In this document: positions 5,466 through 6,937 of the stretch, piece after piece | Layout: every line of letters starts with the position of its first letter | Numbering within the stretch: the first letter of the stretch is position 1 | Assembly: GCA_029979375.1 (NCBI GenBank) | Contig: JAPOHQ010000050.1 | Span: 1 to 6,937, forward strand | Length of the DNA: 6,937 bases | DNA from: Microbacteriaceae bacterium | GTDB taxonomy: Bacteria > Actinomycetota > Actinomycetes > Actinomycetales > Microbacteriaceae | Reading direction: 5' to 3' | Notes under the pieces: generated by a model | The model's input: only the letters and a program-made list of their open reading frames with translations | Database searches by the model: none | Told to the model about the DNA's origin: nothing | Program-made: the position numbers and the translations under genes

Positions 5466-6809
5466 ATGGCCAGGCTGTTTGGCACCGATGGCGTTCGTGG
5501 AACAGCCAACAAAGACATAACCGCTGATTTTGCGCTGCGCCTTGCCCAGGCTGCCGCAATAGTTCTCGGTGATTACTCCCGCTCCCGAGGCGAAAGACCA
5601 AGAGCGGTAATCGCCAAGGACCCAAGAGTATCTAGCGATTTCATAGCCGCCGCCGTTTCGGCGGGCTTGGCATCCTCCGGTGTAGATGTATTTGATGCGG
5701 GTGTTGTCCCGACACCTGCGTGTGCCTACCTAACCGCTGACCTCGATGCGGACTTCGGGGTGATGATCTCTGCCAGCCACAACCCAGCGGCGGATAACGG
5801 CATCAAGTTCTTCGCTCGCGGTGGCCACAAGCTTCCGGACTCCGTTGAGGACGAGATCGAGGCCAAGCTCGGCAGCGCCCTGGCACCGATTGGTGGCGAG
5901 GTCGGCAAGGTTACGAGGTTCTCAGATGCTGAAGATCGTTACCTGATCCATCTGCTCGGAACCATGCCGGTGAAGCTTGAGGGTCTAAAGGTTGTGGTGG
6001 ATTGTGCCCACGGCGCAGCCAGTGCCATCTCCCCGCAGGCCTTTGCCGATGCCGGAGCAAAGGTAGTGGTCATCGGTGCCGATCCCGATGGCACCAACAT
6101 CAACTCGGGCTATGGATCGACGCACCTTTCCGCGCTCCAGGCGGCCGTTGTAGAGCACGGTGCTGACCTTGGTATTGCCCACGATGGTGACGCTGATCGC
6201 TGCCTCGCTGTTGATGAGACCGGAAAGATTATTGATGGAGATCACATCATGGCGATTCTTGCCCTCGCCATGAAGGATGCCGGGGAGCTCTCGAGAAACA
6301 CCCTGGTTGCTACCGTCATGTCCAACCTCGGCCTCAAGATAGCGATGCAAGAGGCCGGAATCGAAATGATCGAGACAGCAGTTGGTGACCGCTACGTGCT
6401 GGAGCAGATGCGCGAGGGGGGCTACGCCCTCGGCGGTGAGCAGTCGGGCCACATCATCTTTTCGCAATATGCCACCACAGGAGATGGCGTGCTAACCGGC
6501 CTTCATATTGCTGCGCGGATGGTCGAAACCGGTAAGAAGCTGAGCGAGCTGGCCCAGGTCATGGACACCTACCCTCAGGTTCTGATCAATGTTCCAAATG
6601 TCGATAAGACCAAGACCGATAGCGACCCGGAGGTTCAGGCCCTGGTCTCTCAGGCCCAGATCGAACTTGGCATAAATGGACGAGTTCTGCTGCGGGCTTC
6701 TGGCACCGAGGCACTGGTTCGGGTGATGGTTGAGGCTAGAGAGCCGGGCGATGCCCAAGGCTGGGCCGAGAGAATCGCAGTTCTCGTCGAGAAGCGACTC
6801 TCGCTCTAA
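5466..6809 (+). CDS. glmM: Phosphoglucosamine mutase
   Basis: GlmM interconverts glucosamine-6-phosphate and glucosamine-1-phosphate, leading to UDP-GlcNAc for peptidoglycan. The 447-residue length is typical. It begins MARLFGTDGVRGTAN. The phosphoserine loop is ISASHNP (101-107) with S104 as the expected phosphorylated residue. The metal loop is DGDADR (240-245), the sugar-binding loop is GGEQSGH (323-329), and the phosphate-binding loop is RASGTEALVRV (410-420). All four active-site loops are intact. The Shine-Dalgarno is poor (AGG directly before ATG), and the gene starts 10 bases after rpsI, so coupled translation from the rplM-rpsI transcript is likely. Its stop overlaps that of convergent coaA. 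Confidence 0.98.
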   Translation: MARLFGTDGVRGTANKDITADFALRLAQAAAIVLGDYSRSRGERPRAVIAKDPRVSSDFIAAAVSAGLASSGVDVFDAGVVPTPACAYLTADLDADFGVMISASHNPAADNGIKFFARGGHKLPDSVEDEIEAKLGSALAPIGGEVGKVTRFSDAEDRYLIHLLGTMPVKLEGLKVVVDCAHGAASAISPQAFADAGAKVVVIGADPDGTNINSGYGSTHLSALQAAVVEHGADLGIAHDGDADRCLAVDETGKIIDGDHIMAILALAMKDAGELSRNTLVATVMSNLGLKIAMQEAGIEMIETAVGDRYVLEQMREGGYALGGEQSGHIIFSQYATTGDGVLTGLHIAARMVETGKKLSELAQVMDTYPQVLINVPNVDKTKTDSDPEVQALVSQAQIELGINGRVLLRASGTEALVRVMVEAREPGDAQGWAERIAVLVEKRLSL

Positions 6810-6937
6810 ATCTTTCTAAGGAGCACGCGTTCGACGCGGTGCTCATCACCCTTTTGCATAACCAGCGTTGCCCTTGAGCGGGTTGGCTCGATGTTTTCCT
6901 TGAGGTTTATGAGGTTGATATCGCGCCAGAATCCCTG
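6806..6937 (-). CDS. coaA: Pantothenate kinase type I, C-terminal end (truncated by window edge)
   Basis: CoaA phosphorylates pantothenate, the first step of coenzyme A synthesis. Only the last 43 residues are visible, read on the minus strand and ending at TAG (complement of 6806-6808). They contain FWRDINLINLKENIEPTR, then RATLVMQKGDEHRV and the terminal ERVLLRKI. This closely resembles the C-terminus of E. coli CoaA (REINWLNLKQNILPTRERA and VRLRK). No start codon is present because the 5' part lies beyond the window. coaA next to glmM is common in actinobacteria. The stop codon overlaps the glmM stop. Confidence 0.93.
   Translation of the reverse strand, partial: QGFWRDINLINLKENIEPTRSRATLVMQKGDEHRVERVLLRKI
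6821..6855. terminator. Candidate bidirectional hairpin terminator inside the coaA 3' end
   Basis: GAGCACGCG (6821-6829) pairs with CGCGGTGCTC (6835-6844) through nine pairs with one bulged G, around a 5-base TTCGA loop. For glmM it lies 11 bases after the stop and is followed by ATCACCC and TTTT (6852-6855). For coaA it lies within the last codons. The T-tract is short and delayed on the plus strand, and only a mixed A/T stretch follows on the minus strand. Termination is plausible by position but unproven. Confidence 0.45.

Noticed and set aside
1..6937. Mobile element, CRISPR, tRNA/rRNA gene, defence system or unknown-protein cassette
   Set aside because: None found on either strand; apart from short spacers the window is filled by intact core genes in conserved order, with only map and coaA truncated by the window edges.

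Overview
This window is a core housekeeping locus from an actinobacterium, most likely a member of the Microbacteriaceae with moderate GC content. Three things point there: the gene order (map-infA-rpmJ-rpsM-rpsK-rpoA-rplQ-truA-rplM-rpsI-glmM, then convergent coaA), the actinobacterial wording of RpoA (start MLIAQRPTL) and L13 (start MRTYSPK), and the acidic extensions on S9 and L17. I cannot fix the genus from sequence alone.

Layout. Positions 1-352 hold the 3' end of map (methionine aminopeptidase). After a 125-base spacer with a likely promoter come infA (IF-1) and rpmJ (L36). A structured 134-base spacer then precedes rpsM (S13), rpsK (S11), rpoA (RNA polymerase alpha) and rplQ (L17). The rpsD gene that many bacteria carry between rpsK and rpoA is missing; a 91-base spacer with two hairpins sits there instead. 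truA (tRNA pseudouridine synthase) starts 10 bases after rplQ, and a strong terminator-like hairpin lies inside its first codons. A second promoter overlaps the truA stop codon and drives rplM (L13) and rpsI (S9), which are followed closely by glmM (phosphoglucosamine mutase). glmM converges on the 3' end of coaA (pantothenate kinase, minus strand); their stop codons overlap.

The genes serve translation initiation (IF-1), ribosome assembly (L36, S13, S11, L17, L13, S9), transcription (alpha), nascent-protein and tRNA processing (MetAP, TruA), cell-wall precursor supply (GlmM) and coenzyme A synthesis (CoaA). This is the usual growth-linked cluster.

I see no mobile element, CRISPR array, defence system, RNA gene or unknown protein. 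Every sizeable coding region belongs to a well-known family. What merits attention is the compact regulation: terminator-like hairpins embedded in coding sequence at truA and coaA, a possible pseudoknot upstream of rpsM, a 25-base block shared by the infA and rplM promoter regions, and the repetitive acidic tail on L17.
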